64,000 bases of DNA, taken from Pseudomonas sp. CCI4.2 (GTDB lineage Bacteria; Pseudomonadota; Gammaproteobacteria; Pseudomonadales; Pseudomonadaceae). The stretch lies in the NCBI RefSeq assembly GCF_034350045.1, contig NZ_CP133781.1, positions 3,768,501 through 3,832,500 on the forward strand, in the 5' to 3' direction. The position numbers and the translations under genes are program-made. The notes beneath the pieces were generated by a model that saw only the letters and a list, made by a program, of their open reading frames with translations, had not been told where the DNA came from and searched no databases. This document shows, piece after piece, positions 7,865 to 17,399 of the stretch (the stretch's first letter is position 1; each line of letters begins with the position of its first letter).

Positions 7865-9525
7865 TTGGGTTCAGTTTGCGTGTAGAGCAAGATCACCTCG
7901 CTGCCACGGTCATACCGCGTTGCGTCAGTGGGCAACTGTTCAAGCTCACGCCGTTCATCGTCACTCTTGACCCGCATCACCACGCCCACCGACCCCTCAC
8001 GGCGTGCCTGGGCCAGCCATTGCTGAACATTGGCGGTCTTGACGGTTCGGTCCGTGACGTCCGGGTAGGCGAGCCCATATTTGGCCTCGCCTACGGTGTT
8101 GTAGAGGGTTACTTCAGGGTTCGCTGTCTTCCACGCCAGTGCCGACGCAACCGCCAGATCGTTGCTCATCAATGCATGGCTTTGGCGAAGTGCCTGGGCA
8201 TGCTCGGCTATAAACCTGCCAGGCGTCTTGTTTTCGACTACGTTGTCCGGCAACGCCGCAGGCAATAGCGCCACCATCAGCCACATACCCAAGGCCGGGG
8301 CGAGGTAGAACATCTGCGGTTTGCTGAGCTGCAACGCATTGGCCAAAATCCAACTTGCCAGGGCGACGATCAACAAGGCCATATGCAGCGGTTCATGGTC
8401 GAAGATGGGATGCTTGATTTGCAGGTAAATCACCGCCATCAGTCCAACGGCGCCGGCCACGATATTGAAGGCGGCATTACTGCGGATGGCCAAGGTCTTG
8501 GCCTGTTCGAGCCGATTGATCAACGCATCGCCTAGCAACAGCGCCAATGGCAACATGCACGGAAGTATGTAGGGGGGAAGTTTGCCTTTGCTCAGGCTAA
8601 AAAAAGCCAGCGGCAGGCACAGCCACAGCAGCAGAAAAGCAGTGTTCTGTTGTTTGCGGTTTTGCCAGGCATGCTTCAACGCAGTTGGCAACAACAGCGC
8701 CCACGGCACGCTGGAGCCGATCAGCAACGGCAAATAGAACCACCAGGGCTCAGCATGCTGTGCGTCATCGCCGGCGAAACGGCGAATGTGTTCATGCCAG
8801 AAAAAGAATCGCCAAAAGTCGGGCTCGCGCACCTGAATGGTCAATACCCACGGCAGCGAGATCAAGGTGGCAACCAGCACTGCGATACCGCCGTACCGCA
8901 CCAGTTCTTTGAAGCGCCGCTGCCAGATCATGTAGGGCAGGGCGATGAGTACCGGCAACAACAGCGCAAGAAACCCCTTGGTCATGAAACCCATGCCACA
9001 GGCCAATCCCAAAACGGCCCACGCGATGACTTTTGCTCGGTGTGTCGTACTGTCGACGGCATACCACAGCGCAACGATGCTCAGGTTGACCCATAAGGTA
9101 AATTGCGGATCGAGGTTGGCATAGCCAGCCTGGCCGATGATCAGGCCAAAACTCATGTAAACCGTCGCACACGCCAGGCTTCTGCGCGGCGAATTCCACA
9201 ATCGCCGGGCGATCAGGTAGGCGAGCACAGTGCTCAGTCCCAAGCTCAGCGCCGAAGCAATGCGAACGCCGAACAGGTTGTCGCCAAACAGGGCTTGGCC
9301 GAGGGCAATCATCCAGTAGCCAAGCGCAGGCTTTTCGAAGTAACGCAGGCCCATCAAATGAGGGGCGGCCCACTTACCGGTTAGCAGCATCTCCTGACTG
9401 ACCTGCGCGTAGCGGGTTTCGTCTGGAACCCAGAGGCCATGAGTGGTTAGGGGCAGCAAATAAAAAATAACAAAGGCCAGTAACAAAAACAGCAGGGCCC
9501 AAGGTTTCGCCATAAGGTTTGGCAT
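7846..9525 (-). CDS. arnT: ArnT-type undecaprenyl-phosphate aminoarabinose transferase
   Basis: The 559-residue polytopic protein has the ArnT hallmarks: [15 protein letters not shown] after the first membrane helix and [10 protein letters not shown] in the first large periplasmic loop. About twelve membrane helices are followed by a soluble C-terminal domain. ArnT transfers 4-amino-4-deoxy-L-arabinose from undecaprenyl phosphate to lipid A phosphates in the periplasm, giving polymyxin resistance. The genes that make the donor (arnB, arnC, arnA, arnD) are not in the window, so they lie elsewhere or the enzyme uses another sugar. It follows the histidine phosphatase gene by 30 bp and should share its transcript. 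Confidence 0.85.
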   Translation of the reverse strand: MPNLMAKPWALLFLLLAFVIFYLLPLTTHGLWVPDETRYAQVSQEMLLTGKWAAPHLMGLRYFEKPALGYWMIALGQALFGDNLFGVRIASALSLGLSTVLAYLIARRLWNSPRRSLACATVYMSFGLIIGQAGYANLDPQFTLWVNLSIVALWYAVDSTTHRAKVIAWAVLGLACGMGFMTKGFLALLLPVLIALPYMIWQRRFKELVRYGGIAVLVATLISLPWVLTIQVREPDFWRFFFWHEHIRRFAGDDAQHAEPWWFYLPLLIGSSVPWALLLPTALKHAWQNRKQQNTAFLLLWLCLPLAFFSLSKGKLPPYILPCMLPLALLLGDALINRLEQAKTLAIRSNAAFNIVAGAVGLMAVIYLQIKHPIFDHEPLHMALLIVALASWILANALQLSKPQMFYLAPALGMWLMVALLPAALPDNVVENKTPGRFIAEHAQALRQSHALMSNDLAVASALAWKTANPEVTLYNTVGEAKYGLAYPDVTDRTVKTANVQQWLAQARREGSVGVVMRVKSDDERRELEQLPTDATRYDRGSEVILLYTQTEPNHISIK

Positions 9526-9555
9526 TCGTCGTGCTCAATAGTGATCAATGGAGAC

Positions 9556-10278
9556 TTACGGTTTCTTGTCCAGGGTCGATGCCCAGTCCTGGTAGTTAAT
9601 GAAACCCAGCACTTTCGGGCGGCCGTCAGCGCCAATGGAAACAAGGAACGTGCTGGCGTATTCGCTGGTTTTGGCATGGGGAAATCCCAGCTCTTTTTCC
9701 AAGGCACTCATGCACCCACTGTGGGTGACTAACACCATGTTGCGATGAGCGGTCTTGTGGGTCAGTACGTTGTCGAGCATGGCGTGCTCGCAGTTGACCA
9801 GCCACTCTTGATTAGGGCTGGCTTTGCCAAACATGGCGAACGAGGTTTGCGCGGTACGATGAAGGGGGCTGCTCATGACGTCGGTGTTACTCATGCCCAG
9901 TCTGTTGAACGCCTTGCCCACTAGAACCGCGGTGTCGCTGCCTGCCTGGGTGATACCGTCTGCCGGACCCAGGCACGGATTGCTCGACCGATCACAGCGT
10001 TCGGCGTGCCGCACGAGGGCAACAATGTCACCTTGTTGCCAGTGGCTATAGACACCTGCAGTGATCATGTTTTCGTGTTTGCCCAAGTCTGTCAGCGACT
10101 TTGGCCACCATACAAACCCCATGACTAACACGATGCAAAGCACCAGCACTGTTGCGAACACAGCTTTTTTAAGGGTGTTCGCGTTTGGCGTTTTTAATGA
10201 CGGTGTTGAAACGTCAGTTGAGGTTTTCACCTGCTTAGTGCTCCGAGATGACGAATTTTCGATGCGCGATTCCCGCAA
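9556..10278 (-). CDS. Membrane-anchored histidine phosphatase (Ais-like)
   Basis: The 240-residue protein has a hydrophobic segment at about 38-58 and then a histidine-phosphatase domain with the catalytic LVRHAERCD (RHG-type motif), MSSPLHRTAQTS and the second histidine in LVTHSGCM. In enteric bacteria the related Ais/PmrG phosphatase removes a core heptose phosphate and is encoded beside the arn operon, so the position immediately upstream of arnT supports an LPS role by analogy. The longest start is TTG at 10278. A GTG at 10230 with GGAGC nine bases upstream is an equally good or better start. A ColR-box-like element lies upstream. Confidence 0.8.
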   Translation of the reverse strand: MRESRIENSSSRSTKQVKTSTDVSTPSLKTPNANTLKKAVFATVLVLCIVLVMGFVWWPKSLTDLGKHENMITAGVYSHWQQGDIVALVRHAERCDRSSNPCLGPADGITQAGSDTAVLVGKAFNRLGMSNTDVMSSPLHRTAQTSFAMFGKASPNQEWLVNCEHAMLDNVLTHKTAHRNMVLVTHSGCMSALEKELGFPHAKTSEYASTFLVSIGADGRPKVLGFINYQDWASTLDKKP

Positions 10279-10364
10279 CCTTAAAAGCTTGCTAGTCAGC
10301 TTTAAGAGGAAGTGGTGTGCAATCGTTATACAGTTGATAGTAAGGGAGGGGGCGTAGTTTGACG

Positions 10365-10380
10365 GTAAAAAAGATGTGAA
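10365..10380 (-). promoter_or_regulatory. ColR-box-like element upstream of the phosphatase-arnT operon
   Basis: Read on the minus strand the site is TTCACATCTTTTTTAC. It matches the recalled ColR motif YYNASNNYTTTTTCAC at every defined position but one. A possible -10 (TACTAT, 10342 to 10337) lies 22 bases further on, a looser spacing than at the 5135 site. Confidence 0.45.
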
Positions 10381-10442
10381 AATTTAGCGAAGACCGATCA
10401 GTCAGCCAAGCATCTATTGGGTTAATGGCTGCAGACAAGATG

Positions 10443-10481
10443 AAAAAAAGCCGACGCCACGGGTTTATTAGTGGCGTCGGC
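10443..10481 (-). terminator. Intrinsic terminator of the LtaS/OpgB-like gene
   Basis: Read on the minus strand, an 11-bp perfect stem (10471-10481 with 10450-10460) and a 10-base loop are followed by seven T. It sits 11 bp past the stop codon of the upstream minus-strand gene. Confidence 0.92.
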
Positions 10482-10491
10482 ATTCTAGGTA

Positions 10492-12423
10492 TTACTGAGC
10501 GGTGTTACCGGGTACCCAGTTCAGCAAACGCTGCTTGTAGTCGTAGCTGGCGCCCTGGTAATAGCTGATGGCGCGAATAATCAATGGGTCGGTGTCGTTA
10601 ACCCGTGACTCACGGCTCTCACCCAGTGCCTGGTCATGACGGCGCAGCAATTTTTGCGGGCTGAGAATGGCCAGGTTGGTGCCGTCGAACAACCCCAAGT
10701 GCTGATAGTTACCCACCAGTACGCGAGGGGGCAGCGGATTGTCCTGTAACAAGTTACGGCCAAAAAACGTTGACTGATAACTCTGGTTTAACAGTCCAAG
10801 CAGCGTCGGAGCCAAGTCGATCTGGCTCGCCAGTTGGGATGACTCCCGCGCTTCAATCAGGGTCGGCGCATAGATAAACAACGGAATTTGATAGTTGGTA
10901 ATCGGCAAGTCTTCTCGGCCTGCGCTCCCCGCCGTGTGGTCGGCCACAAACACAAAGATCGTGTTGCTGAACCAAGGTTTCTGTCGTGCGTCGTTGAGGA
11001 ATTTACCGATGGCCCAATCCGTGTACTTCACCGAACCGTTGCGGCCATCACCCGATTTAATGTCGATCCGACCTTCGGGGTAGGTGTAAGGACGGTGGTT
11101 TGAAGTGGTCATCAATTGTAAGAAAAACGGTGTGTGTTTGGCGAAGACGGCATCCGCCTCATTCAGTGATTGCTGGAAAAGATCTTCGTCGGCAATGCCC
11201 CAGGCATTTTTGAAGTGGATGTCTGCTTCCTTGATGCTGCTCTGGTCAACAATGCGATAACCGTTGCCGCTAAAAAAAGCGTTCATATTGTCGAAGTAAC
11301 CACGGCCTCCATACATGAACACGCTGTCGTATCCCACGGCGTTCAATTGTTGGCCCAGGCTACCGTAACCACTTTCACGACCAATACGCTTGACGATTGA
11401 GCGCCCCGGCGTCGGCGGAATCGACAAGGTGATGGCCTCCAACCCGCGATCCGTGCGAGTGCCGGTGGCGTAGAAGTTGTTGAAGTAAAGGCTGTGCTTG
11501 CGCAGTTCGTCGAGATTGGGGGTCAAGTTGTGTGGGTCGCCGTTGCTGCCCATGTACTTGGCGCTAAGGCTTTCGATGGTGACCAAGATAATGTTTGGGG
11601 TCCGGGGTGTGCCGGGGTTCGCAATGTTGCGACGAACGTCCTGCGGGTCTTTGCCGACGAACGTGGCATTGGGCTCGGCCAATTCCGCACGCAATTGATG
11701 GGCGACTTCTTCGTTCGGCAGGCTGGCAAAGAACTGCTTGTAATCGAGTTCGTTATTCCTGAACGCCGCGAAGAACTGAAACGGTCCGTTAGTGCCCAAC
11801 TCATGCTGGTACGCGTTGCCACCTTCTCCCCGTGGGGTTTCTTGATCGATGAACTGCATGTCCAGCCCGGCGAGTACCAGCAATACGGCAAAGCTGATCA
11901 GTCGCAGCCGTGCTTTGGGCAAGGGCGCATTTACCGCAGACTTGACCGGCTTGTACAGCACAACACTCAGGCCGATGGCGGCCACGGCCAAAATGCCCAG
12001 CAAGGCTCCAATAGGGTAAGACTCAAGGATGTTGTTCAGTACTTCTTTGGAATAGACCAGATAGTCCACGGCGATGAAGTTGAAGCGCACGCCGAACTCA
12101 TCCCAGAACAACCATTCAGCGACGGACACAAACAGCATGATGAAAATACTGACCGTCATGACCCCGTGCAAAAACCAACGGTGGCCGCGCGTGCGCCAAA
12201 GGGCTGGCGGGCAGAACAGCACGTAGAAGGCCAAGGGCAACGCGGCGTATATCAGGAACGCTATGTCATAAATAGCGCCGATCCCGAAAATGGACAAAAA
12301 CCCATGGCCTGCTTCGTGTAAATGCGTGGCCAAGAGCACAGCGCGGGTGATTAAAAAAATCGCGAACCAGGTACCGGTCAATAAAAGTAGATAGCGAACG
12401 GGCGCTGTTTGAGGAGCACGCAT
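10492..12423 (-). CDS. LtaS/OpgB-like membrane phosphotransferase (alkaline-phosphatase fold)
   Basis: About five N-terminal membrane helices (to about residue 200) precede a periplasmic sulfatase/alkaline-phosphatase-fold domain with NIILVTIESLSAKYMG (metal-binding glutamate), ATGTRTDRGLEA (probable nucleophile threonine) and VADHTAGSAG (metal-binding Asp-His). This is the pattern of lipoteichoic acid synthase and its Gram-negative relatives, which transfer phosphoglycerol from phosphatidylglycerol to membrane-derived glucans or other acceptors. Phosphoethanolamine transfer is a possible alternative. An ATG exists at 12459, but the ATG at 12423 has AAGGA at proper spacing, leaving 643 residues. 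The gene is monocistronic. Confidence 0.85.
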   Translation of the reverse strand: MRAPQTAPVRYLLLLTGTWFAIFLITRAVLLATHLHEAGHGFLSIFGIGAIYDIAFLIYAALPLAFYVLFCPPALWRTRGHRWFLHGVMTVSIFIMLFVSVAEWLFWDEFGVRFNFIAVDYLVYSKEVLNNILESYPIGALLGILAVAAIGLSVVLYKPVKSAVNAPLPKARLRLISFAVLLVLAGLDMQFIDQETPRGEGGNAYQHELGTNGPFQFFAAFRNNELDYKQFFASLPNEEVAHQLRAELAEPNATFVGKDPQDVRRNIANPGTPRTPNIILVTIESLSAKYMGSNGDPHNLTPNLDELRKHSLYFNNFYATGTRTDRGLEAITLSIPPTPGRSIVKRIGRESGYGSLGQQLNAVGYDSVFMYGGRGYFDNMNAFFSGNGYRIVDQSSIKEADIHFKNAWGIADEDLFQQSLNEADAVFAKHTPFFLQLMTTSNHRPYTYPEGRIDIKSGDGRNGSVKYTDWAIGKFLNDARQKPWFSNTIFVFVADHTAGSAGREDLPITNYQIPLFIYAPTLIEARESSQLASQIDLAPTLLGLLNQSYQSTFFGRNLLQDNPLPPRVLVGNYQHLGLFDGTNLAILSPQKLLRRHDQALGESRESRVNDTDPLIIRAISYYQGASYDYKQRLLNWVPGNTAQ

Positions 12424-12775
12424 TATTATTTCCTTACGCATGGCGTTGATGGTGTGCAACGTCAGGGGTGTTTCGAATAAGCAATTCGAAGGGGACGTTT
12501 TATGGGTGCAGCGTCAGCTTGATGTAATTCGATGACATAAAAAGGGTGGTGCGGAGTGGATAGAAATCAGCCTAACGATTTCTTGCGAACGTCCATCGTC
12601 AATCAACAAGCCATTTGGCCCAGTAAATTGTCAGGAGATACTCGGACTAGAGCCTTCACGCGGAATATGCGAATGAAAAAGACAGCCCAGCTATTAATCG
12701 TGCGCGCAACTATCCCTTAGTCTTTGTCAAAAATATGTAGAGAGCAAGTGAAAAAAACGGCGTGAGCGAAACGCG
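12424..12775. other. Intergenic region with paired TTCGAA sites
   Basis: This 352-bp stretch separates the LtaS/OpgB-like gene from the upstream kinase gene, both read leftward. It contains TTCGAA-TAAGCAA-TTCGAA at 12472-12490, two self-complementary hexamers 13 bp apart, just upstream of the phosphotransferase gene. This is a plausible but unproven regulator site. No convincing open frame or RNA was recognised. Confidence 0.3.
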
Positions 12776-14137
12776 TTAACGACTGGCGCTCCTCAATACG
12801 ATCTGACACCCCGGTTCAGCGTCACACACTTCCAAGGTCATATCGTGCAGGCGGGCCACGGCCGCCACCATGCTCAGCCCCAAACCATTGCCCGGCGTAT
12901 GTCGGCTGGATTCAGAACGGTACAACCGTCGAAAAACGGCTTCGCGTTCGATTTCCGGAATGCCGGGACCGTTGTCGCTGACCATCAAGCACGGACCGTC
13001 CGCGCCACCGGCCACCGTGACCCGAATGCGGCTGTTGTCCGGTGAAAACTTGATGGCGTTGTCCAACAAATTACACGCCGCATCGAACAGCAGTTGCGCG
13101 TCCCCCGCCAGAATCGCAGGCGTCGGCGCGGGCTCGAAGGTCAGGGTCATGCCACGCTCTTCGGCCAAAGGCTCAAAGAACTCGGCTGCATCAGCACCGA
13201 TGCGGTTTAGATCGACCTCGGCGAAACTACTGCGGCGTGCGCTGTCTTCAATTTCAGAAATTCGCAGCAACGCGCGGAAGGTCAGCAGCAAGCCTCGAGC
13301 CTCGTTAAGTGCCGAGTCCACGGTCAGGGCGTAATCTTCTTCCAGCAGGCCGCGTCGTTGTGCGCGTTCCAGGCCCGCAATCAGCCGGGTCAGGGGCGTG
13401 CGCAGGTCATGGGCGATGTCATCGCAGACACCCTTGACCTCGCTCATGAGTCGTTCAAGTTCGTCCAGCATGCCGTTGACCACATTGGCCAGACGGTCGA
13501 TGTCGTCGCGATTGCCCCGTGTCGGCAAGCGTCGGCTGAGGTCGCCTTCGACGATCTGTTTGATCGAGGTGCTCAAGGTGTCGAGCCTGCGTCGGGCCAA
13601 ATACCCCAGTCCTATTGAGCCGATCAAACCCACCACCAGTAACAGGCAGCCACCGGACACCAGCGCATTGACCAGCAACTCGTCGAACTCATGAATGTCA
13701 TGCATGTCCTGAGCGACCAGCAACGTATTGCCGTCGTCCAGTTTGTGCACCATGAAGCGGATGGGGCGCGTGCGGCCGTTGGGATTTTCCCAGCGAAATT
13801 CGTCAGGCTGGTCGTAGGCTTTGAACGCGGGCAGTGTGTCGATGGGGCCAACGATGAGCTTGCCATGCTCATCGAACAGCGAGTGGGGGAGCCGCCCGTC
13901 AACGTCCTGCAGGTCGTGTTTGCGGATTTCCTGCTCGCGCAATTCGGGTGTCTGGTGACTGCGATTATCAACCTGACGTTGCAGGGCAGTGTCCGCTTCG
14001 GCCTTGAGATAAACCGCTGTTTGCCAATAGATATAGCCAAACAGCGCGAGGAACGAAAAGCCGAATAAGCCGAGGAACATCAGCCCAGTGCGAAAGCTGA
14101 TGGTGCGTGGGATTTCACTCAGGTGAACGGAGAACAT
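12776..14137 (-). CDS. OmpR-type sensor histidine kinase
   Basis: The protein has an N-terminal membrane helix (about 15-38), a periplasmic domain, and a second helix at about 160-185. A HAMP linker follows, then a HisKA domain with the phospho-acceptor histidine in DDIAHDLRTPLTRL. The ATPase domain has NLLDNAIKFSP (N box), VSDNGPGIP and GNGLGLSMV. A GTG at 14149 opens the frame, but the ATG at 14137 has GGAG eight bases upstream and is preferred, giving 453 residues. It overlaps the regulator gene by 23 bp, so the two are translationally coupled. The ligand is unknown. Confidence 0.92.
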   Translation of the reverse strand: MFSVHLSEIPRTISFRTGLMFLGLFGFSFLALFGYIYWQTAVYLKAEADTALQRQVDNRSHQTPELREQEIRKHDLQDVDGRLPHSLFDEHGKLIVGPIDTLPAFKAYDQPDEFRWENPNGRTRPIRFMVHKLDDGNTLLVAQDMHDIHEFDELLVNALVSGGCLLLVVGLIGSIGLGYLARRRLDTLSTSIKQIVEGDLSRRLPTRGNRDDIDRLANVVNGMLDELERLMSEVKGVCDDIAHDLRTPLTRLIAGLERAQRRGLLEEDYALTVDSALNEARGLLLTFRALLRISEIEDSARRSSFAEVDLNRIGADAAEFFEPLAEERGMTLTFEPAPTPAILAGDAQLLFDAACNLLDNAIKFSPDNSRIRVTVAGGADGPCLMVSDNGPGIPEIEREAVFRRLYRSESSRHTPGNGLGLSMVAAVARLHDMTLEVCDAEPGCQIVLRSASR

Positions 14138-14807
14138 AGCCGGCTCCACGTACGGTGTGAATCATCGGGTCTTCGCCCTCGCCATCGACTTTGCGACGCA
14201 AACGACCGATGTGCACTTCGATGACATTGGTGCGTTCGTCGTAACTGTAATTCCACACCGCCTCGAACAGCATGGTGCGGGTGATGACCTGGCCGGCGTG
14301 ACGCATCAGGTGTTCAAGCAACGCATACTCGCGCGGCAGCAGGTCGATGGTTCGCTCGCCACGCCGTACGGTGCGGGCTAACAGGTCGACGTCAAGCTGA
14401 CCGACCTTCAACCGGCTTTCCCGTTCCTGGCTTGGCGGCGAGACCCGACGGCGGATCAGCGCATCGAGGCGCGCGGTGAGTTCGATGAACTCGAAAGGCT
14501 TGGTCAGGTAATCATCGCCGCCCGCCCGCAACCCTCTCACACGTTCATCGAGCGCGCTCAAGGCGCTCAAGATCAACACCGGTGTGGCAATGCCAGCGGC
14601 GCGCAAGGCGGTTAGCACGCCCAGCCCATCCACCGCGCCAGGCAACATTCGGTCCAGCACAATGATGTCGAAATCGCCGCTAAACGCGTTCATTAGTCCG
14701 TCACGACCGTTGTCAACGCAGGTCACCTCGAAACCGTGGTCTTGCAGCGCGGCTTTGATTTCATTGGCAGTGGGCGCGTCATCCTCGACGATGAGTACGT
14801 GGGTCAT
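14115..14807 (-). CDS. OmpR-family response regulator
   Basis: This 230-residue regulator has a receiver domain starting MTHVLIVEDDAP, the phospho-accepting aspartate in IIVLDRMLPG, and the lysine of YLTKPFEF. A winged-helix DNA-binding domain follows, ending RRKVDGEGEDPMIHTVRGAGYVL. The loop after the aspartate reads LPGAVDG, one residue longer than the usual LPGMDG. The frame is open further upstream, but the receiver fold begins at the ATG at 14807. It precedes and overlaps its kinase gene, and diverges from a second regulator gene with 142 bp between them, where its autoregulatory site would be expected. Confidence 0.92.
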   Translation of the reverse strand: MTHVLIVEDDAPTANEIKAALQDHGFEVTCVDNGRDGLMNAFSGDFDIIVLDRMLPGAVDGLGVLTALRAAGIATPVLILSALSALDERVRGLRAGGDDYLTKPFEFIELTARLDALIRRRVSPPSQERESRLKVGQLDVDLLARTVRRGERTIDLLPREYALLEHLMRHAGQVITRTMLFEAVWNYSYDERTNVIEVHIGRLRRKVDGEGEDPMIHTVRGAGYVLRSPE

Positions 14808-14949
14808 GGGGCGATGCCGTCCTCGATGAATGAGAGCCAAGGACCGGGTACAGTCCTCGTCAGTGGTGGCATAGTGTGCCAATGCGCAGTGAACGGGAAG
14901 TTCGCGCCAACATGAACAAAAGTTTAGCTGCAGTTCCATCGAGGTTATT

Positions 14950-15633
14950 TTGCGGATACTGGTAATTGAGGATGACGCCCGCACCGCCGCGTATTTGGTG
15001 CGGGGTTTGAACGAGAGTGGGCACGTTGCCGATGCCGCCGACGAAGGGCACAGCGGCTTGGCCATGGCGCTCGAAGGTATTTATGACGCCTTGATCGTTG
15101 ATCGGCGTCTGCCAGGCATGGATGGTTTGGTGCTGGTGCGCACGTTACGTGATCGGGGTCTGCGTACACCGATTTTGATGCTCAGCGCGCTGGCCTCGAC
15201 GCAACACCGGGTCGAAGGTTTGTGTGCCGGATGCGACGATTACGTGACCAAGCCTTACGCCTTCGTTGAGGTGTTGGCGCGGCTTGATGCGTTGCTGCGA
15301 ACGGCTGATCAGCCTGCCGGGAACTCACAAGTCGTGACCGTTGGCGAGGTGCAACTTGACTGCGCCATACGCTCGGTGACGCGACAGGGGCGGGTGGTGG
15401 TTCTGCAACACCGGGAGTCATTGATACTGGCCAAACTCATGCGCCATGCCGGCCAAGTGGTGACCCGTGACATGCTGTTGGAAAGTGCTTGGGACTACGC
15501 GTTTGACCCCAATGACAACGTTATCGATAAACATATTCACCGCCTGCGTCGCAAGCTGGACGAAGGCTTCGACCGCTCCCTGATTCGGACAGTGGCGGGG
15601 GCGGGGTATGTGTTTGAGTCGAGTGATGAGTGA
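14950..15633 (+). CDS. Orphan OmpR-family response regulator (CopR/QseB-like)
   Basis: This 227-residue regulator opens MRILVIEDDARTAAYL, has its phospho-acceptor in ALIVDRRLPGMDG, the lysine in YVTKPYAF, and a winged-helix output domain with DNVIDKHIHRLRRKLD and GAGYVFES. The start is TTG at 14950 with GAGGT just upstream. No kinase gene accompanies it on this strand; the nearest kinase belongs to the divergent system at 12776-14137, with which it may share signals. It lies upstream of the RND pump operon but is separated by a repeat-bearing 320-bp gap. Control of the pump is possible but only inferred from position. Confidence 0.9.
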   Translation: MRILVIEDDARTAAYLVRGLNESGHVADAADEGHSGLAMALEGIYDALIVDRRLPGMDGLVLVRTLRDRGLRTPILMLSALASTQHRVEGLCAGCDDYVTKPYAFVEVLARLDALLRTADQPAGNSQVVTVGEVQLDCAIRSVTRQGRVVVLQHRESLILAKLMRHAGQVVTRDMLLESAWDYAFDPNDNVIDKHIHRLRRKLDEGFDRSLIRTVAGAGYVFESSDE

Positions 15634-15684
15634 GCACATCAAACACCGCATAACCGTTGAATGAACGATACCTAAATTGTATGA

Positions 15685-15801
15685 GCGCGCTTGCCCGCGA
15701 TTCCGCGCGAAGCGCTCCCAACAGGTCGCCCCTGTTCCAACGGGAAGAACTGAGCTGCCTGTTTTTACGACTGCTGCGCAGCTGATCGCTGGCAAGCGCG
15801 C
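15685..15801. repeat. REP-like inverted pair
   Basis: GCGCGCTTGCCCGCGAT (15685-15701) and ATCGCTGGCAAGCGCGC (15785-15801) are near-perfect inverted copies separated by about 83 bp. They lie in the 320-bp gap between the regulator and the pump operon. The rest of the gap holds no recognisable gene. Confidence 0.6.
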
Positions 15802-15953
15802 TTCTAAGGATGTCCTGTGTTTTCTGCGCGGCCACTAGCCTCCCAGGCTTATTAAACAATTGTTTAAGTCCAGAGGACCGCAGTGAGAGTCGCGGCTGGT
15901 TATCTTCCAACCTTTCGTGGGACGTCCCACTGGGTTATGGGAATGGGCAGCAC

Positions 15954-17399
15954 ATGTCAGGCGCATCACTACCGTCAAGAGTTGTAAAGCGTTTAGCGCC
16001 AGGGCGAGCTTATAGATCACTGGCGTTCGTCGCAGGGCTATTGCTCGCGGGCTGTTCGTTAGTGCCTTCCTACAATCAGCCTGAAGTGCCAGTCGCTCCA
16101 GCGTGGGACGGCGCGCAAGGGGTATCGGCAGCGTCAGGTGGCCCTTGGTGGGAAGAGTTTCACAGCGACGAACTCAACGGCTTGGTCGCTAAAGGGCTGG
16201 CGGACAATTACACGCTTAAGGCAGCGGTGAGTCGGATCGATGAAGCGCAAGCCTTGGCCCAGGTGACCGGCGCCGCGCAATACCCATTGCTGTCGCTGGG
16301 CGGCAGCTTTCAGCGCCAGAACGACTACGGCACCACGCAAAAGCGCAGTGTGTTTGCCGACGCTTCCTACGAGGTGGATTTTTGGGGCAAGCAACGCGCC
16401 GCCGCCGATTCCTCCACGGCATTGGCCCACGCCAGTGCGTTCGATGCCCAAACGTTGCGCATGACCCTCGGGGCGACCATCGCCAACACCTATTTTCAGG
16501 TGTTGTCACTGGATGACCGACTGCGTCTGGCTCAATCGATTGCCGGCGATGCGCAACAGGTGCTTGACTTGGTGAACGTCCAAGCGGCCCAAGGCGCCGT
16601 TTCCAACTTGGAAGTTGCGCAGCAGCGTAACGCGCTCCAGACCTTCCAGGCCGCAGTCCCACCGCTGCGCCAACAGAGAGACATGGCGCTGTATCAGCTT
16701 GCGGTTTTAGTCGGGGTTGCGCCTCAGGGTTTCAAGGTTAACCAAGAGGGTCTCAACGATTTGGCCGTGCCGATTCCTCGCGCCGGTCTGCCGATCGGGC
16801 TGTTGCGTCAGCGCCCAGATATTCAGGCGGCGGAAGCACGCTTGAAATCAGCCAACTTTGATGTCGGCGTCGCACGGGCCGCGTTTTTACCCAACCTATC
16901 TCTTGACCTTCAAGGCGGTATCGACACCCTGACCGGCAGCAATATCTGGAGCATGCTCGGCACCTTGGGCCAGCCGGTGTTTGCTGGCGGACAGCTAAAC
17001 GGCCAATTGCACTTCGACCAGGCCCACGTCCAGGAATTAACCGCCAGCTATCGCGAGTCGGTGATCGAGGCCCTGCAGGACGTACAAACCCAACTGAGCG
17101 CCGCGCACCAACTCGACCAGAGTTACACCTTGAATGCGGCGGCCGTGACCTCCGCCCGTGAGGCCGCACGATTGGCGCAAGTACGCTACCGGCTGGGCTC
17201 AACTGATTTTCAAACCTTGCTGATCGTCGAACGCACCCAATACCAAGCCGAAGACACGTTGCTGCAAGTACGACTTCAACACCTGCAAGCTGCGGTTGGC
17301 TTGTTCCGGGCATTGGGCGGTGATTTCAGCCCCGCCAGCGTTGCCAGCAACGTCCTGCCATCCACATCTTCTTCCTCTCTTCAGGCCTCCCGCCCATGA
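15954..17399 (+). CDS. Outer-membrane efflux lipoprotein (OprM/NodT family)
   Basis: The protein is an outer-membrane factor of the OprM/CusC type, forming the trimeric exit channel of a tripartite pump. It has a lipoprotein signal ending LLLAGC (lipidated cysteine), the opening segment VPSYNQPEVPVAPAW, and two OEP repeats with typical motifs such as EVDFWGKQRAAADSS and RQRPDIQAAEARLKSANFDVGVARAAFLPNL. The frame is open back to 15810, but the ATG at 15954 gives the normal N-terminus and 481 residues. Its stop overlaps the adaptor start (ATGA). This is the first gene of an OMF-MFP-RND operon. Confidence 0.9.
   Translation: MSGASLPSRVVKRLAPGRAYRSLAFVAGLLLAGCSLVPSYNQPEVPVAPAWDGAQGVSAASGGPWWEEFHSDELNGLVAKGLADNYTLKAAVSRIDEAQALAQVTGAAQYPLLSLGGSFQRQNDYGTTQKRSVFADASYEVDFWGKQRAAADSSTALAHASAFDAQTLRMTLGATIANTYFQVLSLDDRLRLAQSIAGDAQQVLDLVNVQAAQGAVSNLEVAQQRNALQTFQAAVPPLRQQRDMALYQLAVLVGVAPQGFKVNQEGLNDLAVPIPRAGLPIGLLRQRPDIQAAEARLKSANFDVGVARAAFLPNLSLDLQGGIDTLTGSNIWSMLGTLGQPVFAGGQLNGQLHFDQAHVQELTASYRESVIEALQDVQTQLSAAHQLDQSYTLNAAAVTSAREAARLAQVRYRLGSTDFQTLLIVERTQYQAEDTLLQVRLQHLQAAVGLFRALGGDFSPASVASNVLPSTSSSSLQASRP

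Noticed and set aside
12742..12761. GTGAAAAAAA near the kinase gene end as another ColR box
   Set aside because: The TTTTTCAC half is present on the minus strand, but the upstream half is displaced by three bases and breaks the 11-bp repeat.
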